Source: Apus apus (lineage: Eukaryota > Chordata > Aves > Apodiformes > Apodidae). From it: a stretch of DNA of 64,000 bases. The stretch covers positions 13,768,780 to 13,832,779 of the forward strand of contig NC_067291.1 of NCBI RefSeq assembly GCF_020740795.1, in the 5' to 3' direction. How positions within the stretch are numbered: the first letter of the stretch is position 1; each line of letters opens with the position of its first letter. Shown one piece after another: positions 45,404 through 57,125 of the stretch. The notes beneath the pieces were generated by a model, which searched no databases, was not told the DNA's origin, and saw only the letters and a list, made by a program, of their open reading frames with translations. The position numbers and the translations under genes were made by a program.

Positions 45404-46494
45404 CTTCCTCTAATTAAGCTCCCATCCTTGTGTTGGAAGGGATCTGTGTCTTTGGAGGGAGTTTCCTGGCAGTGCCTGGTGTTTCTGTGCATGCTGCCCA
45501 TTCCTGCTGTGCTTGGCAGCCTGCAGGAGAAGCAGCATGGGATGCTGTGCTTGTGTCAGCCTGGAGACCCAACAGAATGTGGCATGGAAAATCTGTCACC
45601 AGTGTTAGGAGTGGATTAGGTCTCATCTTTCTGTTTTGAGGATACCTTTTCCCTTCCTTTCCTTGTGAAAACATCTCTTGTGGTTTGACATAAGCAGCAC
45701 TCTGGAAGGACTCGGAGTGGGGAAGGCAGCACTTGGGGTGAATATCTGCAAAGGTAAGAACAACTATTAAAAAAAGGAGGGAGGGGCTACTGGGAAGCTT
45801 GGACTCAGGGTAAAATTGTTCCAGAAGCTTTGCTGTCCTTGACACCAAGCCCTCAGCAAGCAAACCCAGGAATTTGTGAGGTGAGTACAAAATGCTGACA
45901 GGTAGTTCTAGATATAGCTTTGCTGTCAAGGCTACTTTTCACTTACAAACCTTGGAGGGTATAAAAATCCTTTGGCAGGACTTCACAGGCAATGGTTGGA
46001 GACCCAGGGGCATTTCTCAATCAAAATATGAAGGGTTATTCAGCAACATTAAAGTGAAGCTGCTTCAAAACCCAGATCAGACAGCAAAGCCTTTATGCAG
46101 GGTGTACAAGGCTTTAGGGCTCACCACCACAGCCTGCTCCAGAAGCAGGACAGCGTTAGCAAGACCTGGCCCTTCACCTGGCTGCCATGGACATCCAACG
46201 TCTTAATTAACCAAGTCAGGAGTTTAGAAGAAGATTTTACAGCTAACCATCTGCAGCTTAAGCTGATCCCTGCTGGAGACTAGGGTGAGAGCTGGTGTTG
46301 GAGGCCAGTTACCTTGTGTCTATGAGCTGCTCTCCCTCTCAAAGCATCAGGGCAGAGGGAAGCTGGGGACATTGGGCCAGGAGCACAAGGCCAGTGCTGC
46401 TGCTGGGAGGATGGCAAGGGATGTCAGGGGTGAGTGTGTGTGCTTCTGGCCTGCTCCCACTGTGTGCTGCCTGCCTGCTTTCTGCTCTCATCTA

Positions 46495-46640
46495 TCAAAG
46501 TAATTATGCCCATTACATTTCTCTTTTCAGGTTTTACCCTCCCAAATGCTATTCCACGGCATTAAACCTGTGGGAGAAGTGAATTATTGGGGAAAGTAAC
46601 TAGATGTAATCCAGGTTTAATGGGCACATAGAAAAAGCAC
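46495..46640. promoter_or_regulatory. Candidate conserved non-coding element
   Basis: Holds AAAGTAATTATGCCCATTAC, CGGCATTAAACC, GTGAATTATTGGGG and AACTAGATGTAATCC in a row. Four homeodomain-type cores in 130 bases, between unremarkable flanks. Confidence 0.3.
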
Positions 46641-46734
46641 ACTGGGTTGGGAGGGCAGCTCAGCCAGTGTCCTGCTTCTGCAGGCAAATAGAAATTTATC
46701 TTGATGTGTGTATATATCTAGCTTCGTGATCTCT

Positions 46735-46890
46735 GAGCTCTTAATAATTGGTTTGGTGACCTGCTGGCAGTGTTCTCTCTCTGTAGAGCTTTCCCCAGCC
46801 CCCGGTTAATATAATGGGTCACAAATCCCATTTGCTTTTGAATTCTGAGTAATCCTTTTCTTAATGTTGCCTATTGCTTTTCTGGAAGCA
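46735..46890. promoter_or_regulatory. Candidate conserved non-coding element
   Basis: Holds CTCTTAATAATTGG, CCGGTTAATATAATGGGTCA, TGCTTTTGAATTCTG and TTTTCTTAATGTTGCC. Same character as the block at 46.5 kb, of which it may be a continuation. Confidence 0.28.
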
Positions 46891-48316
46891 CTGGAGGAAA
46901 TAGGAGCCATGTGCTAATCAGTAAATCTGGTTCTGTGTGTTTGTAGCTGCTGCCCTGCCCTGCCTGCCTTTCCCACATGACCAGTGTCAGTCTCAACGGG
47001 CCCCTCTGCAAAACAGCAACAGTTCCCCAAGATGTGGTCTTAGCAAATGGCACAGGCTGTGAGTGCTGGGGGAGCCCAAGGAGAGCAGTGGGGTGTGATG
47101 AGGAGTGGGCAGCCAAGTGATGAGGGGCTTGGTGAGGAGGAAGGCTGGGAATTTGGGGTGTCTGATCCCACTAGTGCTCTGTGGGGTCCCACAGGCTGCC
47201 CCTCTGTGTGGAGGGGCAGTGAGTTCTGTGTTCTAGCGTGTAGGATAGGTGACTGCTAGAAGTGGCACCCATGGGGGCCCACTTTTCCACTTCTGCTCCA
47301 CCAGTGCTCACAGCTCAATATCCAGTCTTGTCCCCTGCACAGAAGTAGGGGATGTGGCACAGCAGAAGGTGCCCTTCCAGCAGAATGCTAGAGGCTCCTG
47401 ATCCAGCAGGGGCTGGAGACAGTGAGCAGGACAAATATTGCCTGTCCCAGATCCTTCTGGATTTCAGATTCCTTCGTTTTCCTTGCCTGGAAACAGGACT
47501 GAGGTGAGCTGTAGCTGTCTTGCCTGCTCTCTCCTGCCTTTGAGTGTAGTAGGCATCAGAGCCCTTTCAGAGGGGCAAGAAGCTGGCAGATGACCTGGGG
47601 TGAGCACAGGTGTGTCCCTAGTGAGGCGAGGGAGAGTATCAGCCCCCTGACCCCAGATTTCCTGGAGACCTGTAAAACACTCTAAATCACCTGCAGTTGG
47701 TGCTAACCCAAAGGCTACAAGTGACCTGTAGGGACAGTGACGTGCTGAGATGGGTGCCTGTGGATTGATCTCATGAGAAACTCCAGTAGTGTCTCCAAGC
47801 ACCAGAATATCTGAGTCCCAAAGTCAGTGTCACAGATCATTTTTGTTTCCTGTTTTTCGGTTGGTTTTCAGTCTCCTGCACGGCTGACAAGCCTCACCCC
47901 TCACCCCTTTCCCCCTCACTTCCATTTGTCTCCTTATTTTTAGCTGGTCTGTGGCATTTTTCAGGCTGTGCCTGTGTGCACTGCTTGGATCAGAGCTGCT
48001 GGTGGCCACGACACAACCTTGAAGGTAACAATGTGTGACGAAGCAGGACGTGTGATATTTAGGTACCTTCCTCTAGCTGGGGCATCACGTGTGCAATCCA
48101 GTGCAACACAGCATCACCTCCCCTCGCTCCTGGGCTGTTTTCCCTGACAGATGCCAGCAGGATTTGGGCCCGTGGCCCACAATGAGGAGTAAGGTGGGAA
48201 ACGTCCCAGTTCTGGGAGCCTGCTGGGCAAATGTCGCTCCCTCTGATTTAAGAGCTGAATTCCCCAGAGGATGGGGGGGGATGCGAGTTGCTCCCTGTGA
48301 AGCTGCTCGGTGTTCG

Positions 48317-48330
48317 GCACTAGAGGGCAG
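48317..48330 (+). promoter_or_regulatory. Candidate CTCF site
   Basis: GCACTAGAGGGCAG fits the CTCF core CCASYAGRKGGCRS at 13 of 14 positions, in the same orientation as the motif at 14087. It lies in intergenic DNA 6 kb past MRPL46. Confidence 0.45.
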
Positions 48331-50279
48331 GCAGTGACTGGGAAATCCCACTCATGGAGCTTCTTTTCACCCTTAACATCACCTTCTGCTCCAGCTTTCA
48401 CACGTTCTGGCGCAGGAACCTGGAGCACGGAGACTTAATGATCACCAGCTTTTAACCGCTGTGCCCAGGCTTGGTACCTTGCACGTTGTGGGATCCCAGC
48501 GGTTGGCAGAGGGTTGTCTTTGCTCTGTGGAGGCTTGACAAGTAGCTGGAGGCTTGGAAGAGTCTCTTAGGGCAGATAAAAGAGGCAGGGAGCAGGCAGG
48601 CAGCATCTGAGGATGGATGGTGGGCAGACGCTGAGGTCTGGCCAGAGGTTAGGAGGGATGGGGTTTGCAGAAGGGGTGCATCCATACGTGGGAGTGATAG
48701 GGGCAAAAAAATATTGTAGGTGTTTGACATGGGAAAGGAGAGAAGACAAGAAATCCCTGAGGATGAATTTCCTATGGCCTGGCTGTGCGGCACTTGCTTT
48801 GGAGAGGGCAGTGAAGGTGTTTCCAGCAGTGTCCAGGTTTCAGCTGCATGTTGTCCCTCACCTTGAGAGAGGGTGTGTGGTTACCAGAGCCTGGCTGTGA
48901 GGCTCAGCCACCAGGAAGGGCCTTATCTCACCTCAGGGTGGCACAGCATGCCTTCTGTCTACTTAGGTTGTGCTTTGGGGATGTATCCGCAAAAGTGGGT
49001 ATAAAAGTGCTAGCTGCAAGAGAGGATGTCTCTCCTCCCTCCCCCAGTGATGCAGCATGAGCTCCCATGTGCTGTTAGGGGGCAGGAGTGGCAAAATCCT
49101 TCCTTTATCTGGGCTTATTTGCCCAGAGGTCTAAGTTCAAGGTGTCCCTGGGCCCTGCTGTGTGCTGCTCCCACCCCTGTGAAGCTCAGGGGAATACAGC
49201 CCCTGTGGTGGGTTGTCCTCTTCCCAGGCACTGGCACAGAGCTGCAGCCCCTGTGCCACACTCTGGGTGTTGTAGGTCCTCTGTAAGCACCTTGTAACAA
49301 AAAGAGGATTATCTATAGCTTGTTAGAGTCCTTGCAGGGAGGGAGAATAAGTCTCTTTGCTCTGAAATGTTCTCTTCCCTGGGATTACAAGATAATGCAT
49401 ACGAAATGACATTAGCTCAGCCAGGTTTATGGATTATTTGAAAATGATTTTCTTTTAATCTCATCCACCATCTGGCACCAGTCTAACAGCCAGCAGCCAG
49501 CTCACTGCCACTTCCACCCCAAGTGCATCAGAGAGACCAAAGTGCCAGTGAGGGGACACCACCATCCCTGATCACCACTGTGCATCCTGGCAGCAGTGCC
49601 CAGGCCAGCCTTGTCCTGGTTTCTTCCCAATACAGAATGCAGGTCCACAGGTCTCTGAGGAACTAGGAGGTCTCCTTGGTGTGCACTGGGAGTGAAAAGA
49701 CAGGCTGGGAACACCTTGCTGCTTGTGCTGGTGTGACCGTGAGACTTGAAATCAGCAGCCAGAGGAGTTCCCAGGCCTCAGAGAAAGGTAGAGATCTGAG
49801 AGATCTAAGCAGGGGATCTGCCAGTCTCACTAACATGACTTGCAGTGATCTCCTGGCTGGGCAGGGAGGAACAAAGGTGCAGGAGCTCCTTGCCAGGATG
49901 CTCATACAGAGCTTTTTCCATGGAAGTTGTTCTTCCCCTTGAATGTTAATTGGGAGCTGCCAGGGTGCACCTGGTCTCTGTGGTGGGGCTGGAGGCTCTG
50001 TGGGTACCAGGGAGCCAGCGACAGGGTGTGCTGCTTGTAGGGGACAATGTGAGTGGGCACACTCTCCCCAGGGAGCAGGGCAGAAGAGCGTGTTAGAGGG
50101 GAAAAGCTTGGGTGACACCCTCTCCAAAACTCAGATGCAAAGCCAGCCATGCTGCAGAGCTGCTTGGTTCTCATGTTTTTGGTTTCTTTGCTGAGCCTCA
50201 ATAGGACCATCTGTCTTCTCCTGTCTCCTCCAGAATGCTTCTGCACCTACTACCAAGGAGTGCAATAATCTTAGTACCC

Positions 50280-50460
50280 ATTTAACATGAGTAAAAAGCA
50301 TTCTGGGACAATAAGTCATGGTTATACAATTTAGCTCAAGTAGAAAAAAGGCCTTTATAGCTATGAATACATGAATACTTAAAATATATATATAACATTG
50401 GTTAAGATCAGGACATATAAGCATAATATATTATATATAGCACTGGGCTAACAGTCTGTT
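50280..50460. promoter_or_regulatory. AT-rich block with TA runs
   Basis: Very AT-rich stretch with AAAATATATATATAAC (50381-50396) and TAATATATTATATATAGC (50424-50441). It could be a conserved element or merely a simple-repeat region; the two cannot be told apart by eye. Confidence 0.2.
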
Positions 50461-51474
50461 CCTTGACTCCCTCTATGGAATGATGCAGCTGTTCTGCTTG
50501 TCAGTTCTGTCCCAGCAGCTCTTGGTGACTGGAGTCACAATTTGCACTGCTGCCCTCTTCTGCTCAGCTCTCTGTACAGAGGGAGGCTGGGGAGGGAGGT
50601 CTGGGATCACTCCTTGGTGGGGATTGGGAAGCAGGAGGAGAGAGTGTGGCACCTCTGCCCACAGGTAAGGAGAGGCACACAGAGCAATTTGCTCCCGTGA
50701 TTTGTGTGCCCTGAAGACAGTTGCATGCAAGAATAAAAAAAGAAAAACAAATAAGAAGAAAAATGAATAGCTTTAAAGAAGGTAAAGTGTTATTTCTATA
50801 GGTAATTAATTACTCAATCACAGAATTGTCTGTATCCTTAAAACTACTTGTTTGTTCAATACCATGTAGTTTTAATTAAACAAATCCTTAGATTTCTTTT
50901 TTCTCCTCCCTTGTAACACAAGTTCATGTTTTTTATTAGTGCCAAAGAATAAATTACTTGTGCAATGAGTGACTTTTTCTTTGTCACTCCTGGAAGGGTT
51001 ATTTCCAGGTTGTGTGTGTGAGGTGGCTGAGAAATGTTTCTAAAATGCTGTTTAATACCAAGATGCTGTGGAAGGGGCTGTTTGTGGCTGGGAGTGCTGG
51101 TGGAGGTTGGGATTTGGCAGCACTGGAACACAGTTAGCAAGAAGGGGGTGAAAAACTGTCAGGGATGGCTGGAGAAGGGTGTCTGACACTGACATGGGGT
51201 ATCCCTTGCTTACAGGCATTCCTATGAGTAAATGTGTTTCATTTTGATGCAGAAATTCCCTCCAGGAGACATCCTCAGACCCTCCAGAAAGGAAGTGGAG
51301 GTGAAGCTGTGGCTGCTTCCATGTGCTCTCCCTGGTAAAGGTGAAGAAGAAACCCCAGAGTGGGATTTTTCAAGCAAGCACTGTCACTAACATCATTACA
51401 AGGGTCTGAGGGCTGCCAGGGATCTCACGTCTCCCTCTGTCCCACCAGGTGTAGGATGTGCAGTAGATTCCAGC

Positions 51475-51720
51475 CAGGAAGAGGGGAACTTAGTATGCAG
51501 CTAATTATAGAGTCGTAATAGATCTGCACTTATTATTTGGAATGGAAAGAATCAGGATTACAGGCTTGGGAGGGATTAGCAGGCATGAATGTGTATTTCT
51601 GCATGTGCTGCTCCGTTTGTAAACCCATTGTGCCATTAGGCTGATATAGTTATACCATGACTAGCATGACATCAGTGTATCAGATTGTCTTGATTATAAG
51701 ATCCAGCAGCTGCTCTAAGG
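51475..51720. promoter_or_regulatory. Candidate conserved enhancer, homeodomain-site-rich
   Basis: Dense set of cores: GCAGCTAATTATAGAG, GTCGTAATAGATC, CTTATTATTTGG, CAGGATTACAGG, CATTAGGCTGATATAG, TGACATCAGTG and CTTGATTATAAGATCC. It ends in CAGCAGCTGCTC, a tandem E-box. There is no ORF of note. In texture this is the most enhancer-like block of the right half. Confidence 0.35.
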
Positions 51721-54289
51721 AAAACAAAGCTTTCCCACTGGTTTGCTGACTTGTAGCTCATGGTTTGGCTTGTGAAACCACTTTGATATTCAGACAGCCT
51801 CAACACTACTTTGTGAGAATTGGCTCACCTCCTGGGACCTGTCCAAGTGGCCAAATCGAGGCTTTAAATGTTTTAGCTGCCTTCTCCTGAGGGCTTTAAA
51901 GCAGGAAAATGTATGTGGATGCACAATGATCCTCAGGTGTCAGTGTCCTGAGTGGAGAGTGATCTTGGACTGCTGAGAGGAGCTCAGGTCACTCATGGAT
52001 TTATATGCACGGGGTCTTTCAATGTGGCTGAAACTGGATTTCTGCTTTTAGGTAAATTACAAAAAGATCCTCACAAAGGTAGAGTGTCTGTTGGCTTCAA
52101 GTACTGCATGCACTCATGGGCAGTAGCTGCAAAGTCTCAGCTGATGGAACCCAGAGGTGCATGAGCTACCTGGAAGTGTTAAGGAATTGGTGCAGACAAT
52201 TTAGAGCAGCTTCTAGGGCCTCTCTGTACTGCACAGACTGCAAGTCTTGACTCTGTGGCCACACGGTGGGCATGGGTCACCTAAGCAAACAGAAGCCTTT
52301 GGCTGTGGGCTTCCTTAGAGATGGTCTTTGTAAGCAGGGATGTGCTGAGCAGGAAACTGGAATGGAGGAGCAAGGAATCGACTGGTTATGAAATGTCAGA
52401 GCCTCTGTGTAAGTACAAGTTTTGTTTTTTACTAAATACTTTTCCTTTTAATTTAAGCCATTGCTTTTTTGATTATTATTTTTTTTTTTGTAATAATAAG
52501 AGCCCATGTGTTCCTAACTAAGTGACAGCCTGTGCATAGTAAACAAGCTGGGGTCCAGTTTGGATGGGATGTTAATGTTTCTGGAAATGAGGTAACAATT
52601 GAGCTAAGGCAACTTATTCCTAGAGCTGCCCAGAGCTCTTTGCTGCCAGAACCAAAGGGAGTGAATCCCCCAGAGCACCTGGGGCTGCAGACAGCTCTGT
52701 GTGACAGCAAACCTGGCTGCACAGCAGCTCTGTGCTGCACAGACCTGGCTCCTTTCCCTTCTCCCTTTCAGCCAGCATCCCTGTACAGGACAGCACCCCA
52801 GGAATGACCCCAGCCCCAGAGACAGCTAACTCCATCCATGGGATCTCCTTAGTGCTGCTGCTCTCATACCTCCTGCCTCTCCATCTTCCTTTCAGCAAGG
52901 AAATTGGGCTTCTTCTGCCTCTGGTCCACAAAGGCTAGATCCATCCACTTAGGTGCATGTCCCCTCTGCATCAGGGTGGAGAGCATCCCCCTGTGGCAGG
53001 CAGAGGGGACAGCCTTCTGCTGCCAGGTGTGCTGGTCTCTTGGACAGCCACTTCCATTTGGCCTCATCTTCTTGCTGCAGGTTCTTTTCCCTCCTGTCCA
53101 CTGATCTCCTGCAACATGAGTTGCTGACACTGGGCCCTTTGGACTTGAACTGGGACCAGCTGCCCTATTTATCCTGACATGGTTCTGGTGCTTTTAGTGT
53201 TTAGACCATTTTTGATTGTGAGATTCCAAAATCACTTGGAAAATATGAAAAATTGTGTCTACTTCTTTTTTTCTCCATTGGAATGTGTATTTGTGGGATT
53301 TGTGTTATGTGTTTGCTTGTCCATGTTTAAAATTTCTTACGGTCATAATTTCTTGTCATGATGTAAGTGTTCTGACAAACTTGACCCTACACAGCAAAGC
53401 AGTTCTGCACGAATGAGCCAGATAGGTCAAGCAATCTTCTTCTTCTCTGATTCCTTCCCCAGAAGTGAAAAATGACCCTACAACCACAAGCCCGGTGCAT
53501 AGAACCTGGTGCACACAAGAGACCCTGCAATAACAAACCAGTGTGCAGGCAGCCTGCTGCTGCTGAGTGCTGACATGGTTTCGGATGTAGTGATGCTCCT
53601 GCTGCTGTGTCCTTTCTGAGGGCATCAACGTCAGCAGTCCTCTTAGCTGTGAAACCAGGAGGGTGACTCATGAAGGGACGCAAGCCGTGTCCGTACCTCA
53701 ATGGTCCGTCAGGTTTCTGACCTGCGTCAGCAAAATCAGGGGTGAAGAGGGAAATGAGAATGACAACCCAGCCTGGATATGAGGGACAGAAGGCAAATGG
53801 AAAATAAAAGTCCCTCTGAGACTGTGTCCCCGCTCCTTACCAGATGCTGCAGGGAGACCCAGCTCTGCAGACCTTCAGGCATGGACTGTTCCTGTCATTT
53901 GTAGACGCTGGAAACGTTGACTCTTGACATGCTACCCAATGGGTTCTAACTTTTGCCTCTGCCAATAGCCTGGAAGTTTCTTCTTTGTCTCCCTCTGCAG
54001 AAACTTTTGTGGGACTGTTTCTTGTGAGCTGGCACCTCTCTCCTCCTAGGAGTGCCATGAGTATTGTCTGCTGGTGCAAGAAATTCTCCCTAGAGGGGAC
54101 ACAAGCAGACTAGAAGTGCCTAACTGTTCTGAAGCTGAGAAAGCAGATGAGAAGGCTGGTAAGAACAAACTTAAGATGCTGTCAACCCTGTTGCAATGAT
54201 TAATGGCTCTTGTTATCTGAAGATACTTAGAAACTGACATTTTCTGAAGAAATGAGAGTGAGGTCTTTGGAATAAACTAGGAAAAGCTT

Positions 54290-54358
54290 TTTGTTGTTTT
54301 GTTTGGGTTTGTCTATTTGTTGTTGTTTTCCTGTTGTGGTTTTTGTTGTTTTTTTTAA
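54290..54358. repeat. T/G-rich low-complexity tract
   Basis: About 70 bases of TTG, TTTG and T-run steps, ending in a run of eight T. Confidence 0.85.
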
Positions 54359-55224
54359 AGATGTTTCAGCCAGTTACACATTCCTAGGTGTCTCTCCTTG
54401 CTTGCAACCTGTAAGAGAAGGAGAACCATTGAGAGACACATGGCTCAGTTTGGGTCAAGGGACAACCAGACTGGGCCATCACCTGCAGCTCAGCTGTGGC
54501 CTTCACAGAGTGCTGAATGGGGACAATGAGCCAGCCCCACTCCACTGCAGGGTGCTGCCCCATCTGTGCCTTGACAGCTCTCCAAGCTTCCCACAGCTGC
54601 AGGGACAGAAGATGTTGAGCTGTGAAGAGACAATCTCAGCTACCACCTCTGCTCAGCCTGGCAGCAGCTCCCAGTCCAGCCTGCCCTCCCTGGCAGGCAG
54701 AGATTTCAACAGCACCAACCTCAGCACCTTCCTACAGACCTGCCTTTGAGCTTCCCCATCCCTTCCTCCATCACCATCCAAAGGGGAGGGAAGCAGCCTG
54801 AAAAGCTGGTGGGATATCTCTCCCCCAGGTGCTCTGACATCAACAGCACTGCCCCAAGAGCAAATCTGATACTGCAAGTGAGACCTGTCTCAGCAGGCAA
54901 GCGAGTAATGAATTGGAGTTGGGCTGTAATGATTTAAAAAAATGTATTTTTTAAGGTTGGCCGTTGATGCCCCAGCTAGATCTTAAAAAGGGTTTCATTG
55001 TTCCTAGAGCAGAAATACAGGAGAGGGCTCTGCATCTATTTACCATGCAGAAGGGTCAAAAATGGCTCATCACCCTCCTGGGTCCCTGCAGTTTCTTCAG
55101 CAGAATTAAAAGACACACGTGGAGAGTCAGTGCTAGGGTGAAAAAGAGAGGGAACAGATGAGAAGGGCCCTCTGTTTCATCCCACCTGCTCTATGAGGGT
55201 GACTTGCCCTGAAGAGTCTCAGAA

Positions 55225-55400
55225 AAATCCTGTGTAAATGGAACATAAATGTTTTATGAATTCAGCCCTGGTGGAGTAAATTAAAGGGTCATTAATGGCC
55301 TCATTAAAGAGCTTTGCACTTTGTTCTGAATTATGAAAGCTATCATGCAATGTTAAACTAAATGGAGTTTTCAGCAAGATTTTAAAATTCTTTAACTAGT
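55225..55400. promoter_or_regulatory. Candidate conserved non-coding element
   Basis: Contains GGAGTAAATTAAAGGGTC, ATTAATGGCCTCATTAAAG, GCACTTTGTTCTGAATTATG and CATGCAATGTTAAAC. The symmetric CATTAATGGCCTCATTAAAG holds two homeodomain cores, and CTTTGTTC is a SOX-like core. Confidence 0.32.
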
Positions 55401-55404
55401 TCCT

Positions 55405-55474
55405 TCTCCCCCTCTGTCTCTCTCTATTCTTTTCTCTCTCCCTCCTCATCCCCCCCCCCCCTTTTTTTTTTTTT
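55405..55474. repeat. Polypyrimidine tract ending in C12 T13
   Basis: Nearly 70 bases of C and T only, closing with 12 C (55450-55461) and 13 T (55462-55474). Such mirror-poor homopyrimidine tracts may adopt triplex structure. It separates two AT-rich candidate elements. Confidence 0.9.
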
Positions 55475-55479
55475 GGATA

Positions 55480-55605
55480 AATGTCTTCTGAGGGAGCTGC
55501 CTGTAGTGTTACAAACTAGATTTCAATTATAAATCTTCTTATGCTTCACTAATTGCCCAGAATTTTTCTCAAGAGCTGCCTGAGGTTAGTGCTGATGAAG
55601 AAAGA
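55480..55605. promoter_or_regulatory. Candidate conserved non-coding element
   Basis: Contains GGATAAATGTC, AGATTTCAATTATAAATC and CTTCACTAATTGCCCAG directly after the polypyrimidine tract. It may form one element together with 55225-55400. Confidence 0.27.
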
Positions 55606-56999
55606 GCCCTTTTGTCTTTTCTTGAAATGGTGCCTCCCTCCCCCACCTCTGGTGAGACATCAAGCAGGGAATTACCTATAATGACACCCAAACAGGATGG
55701 GGAGAGCTGCCATATGGGAAGAAAGACAAGTTTGCTGTGGCTTTGCCTTGGCTTGCTGGGGAGAAGCCTTTGGCTCCTTTGGCATCTCCCAGTGTGGCTC
55801 TTGCTGGACCCCAGCAGCCCCCAGGCTCCAGCTCCAGCAGCAGCCCAGCACTGACCCTCCTGCTGGCAAATCAGCTGGTGCTCAGCAGGGTCAAGGAGAT
55901 GTTTCTAGGAAGCCCAGACACCGAGGGTTTGACAGAGCCACATGTTACACTGAGCAGGGCTGTGAAATATGGTCCAGAGCTATCAACACTGTGGTGCTTG
56001 GTGGGGAGAAGGGGTGGAGAAAGGAGTGAGGATCTGCCAGTGCAGTCTGTGTCCCCATGTCTGTGTGTGCAGCTTTGTCCATCAGCCCCTTGTGCTCTAA
56101 CAGGCTGAAACAGCCTGTGCCAAGGGCTAGATTAGATCTCTTTCTCCCCCTCCTTGCTCATCTCCAACAAAGGCTCACCCTGAGCAAGGTGCAGCAGACA
56201 CCAGGGCTGTAAGGATGTTTCAGGGAGCTTTAACTGCCAGTGAGTGCCCTGACTGCCATCACAGGATTCTTTTTCCCTGCCTGGGTCTTGGGGATGAGGA
56301 GTGCTGAAGCTTCTACTACAGTGTGGCAGTGACTCCACATAAAGATTCATTTTATACCTTTAAAAATGTTCCTGTAGATCCACACTAATTACCAGGTTGT
56401 TTTGGGTCAGGCAGGAGCTGGCTGGGATGGTGCATGCCCTGACCAGTTGCTGGCTGGCCAAAGGGACTGGGTGCTGAGGGACCAGGTCCTGCTGCTACAG
56501 CTGGGCCAGGGGTGCAGGAGAGCTTGGCAGGGGGAGATACTGGCAGTTTCCCCAGTGCTCTTGGAGATAAAGGCTTTGAAATCCATATTCAGGAGTCAGC
56601 ATCTTCATTGCCACCAGGTTTGACTATATGCAGATAAAAAGCCATTCCCTGGTCACCTCTCTGCCTTCCCCCAGTGTTGGGGGATACTGGCAGCCCCACA
56701 TCTCATTACAGAGACAAGGAGACCCCTGTGTCTGGGGCCAGCAGCATCTTGGTGGAGATCCAGTTATCCTGCCAAGGGCAGAAATTGTTTGGCAAAACAG
56801 AAAACATTGATTTGCCCCAACTTTTCCACTAGGACACAGTAATTTCACCACCTAGAGAAGCTCCTCAGGCCTGGAAACCTTTGCTGAGGCTGGAGGCAGA
56901 GCTGGGTCTCCCTGCAGGACATGGCTGGTCATGGTGGGGACAAACTCCCTCCCAGCCCTACTTCTCATTCCTTTGACTTACTGACTTAGCTTGCCCTCT

Positions 57000-57125
57000 G
57001 CAAGTTTTTCACACAGCTACACAACAAATTAAACCCCTTATTAACTAATTAAGCTATTTCTCCAGCCAGGCAGGAAAGAGAGAAGAGGTAGTTATTATTT
57101 CTATTTTTAAATACCTGTGAGAGGC
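57000..57125. promoter_or_regulatory. Candidate conserved non-coding element
   Basis: Holds CACAACAAATTAAACCCC, TTATTAACTAATTAAGC and GTAGTTATTATTTC with TAATTA cores, set in GC-richer DNA. No coding potential. Confidence 0.28.
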
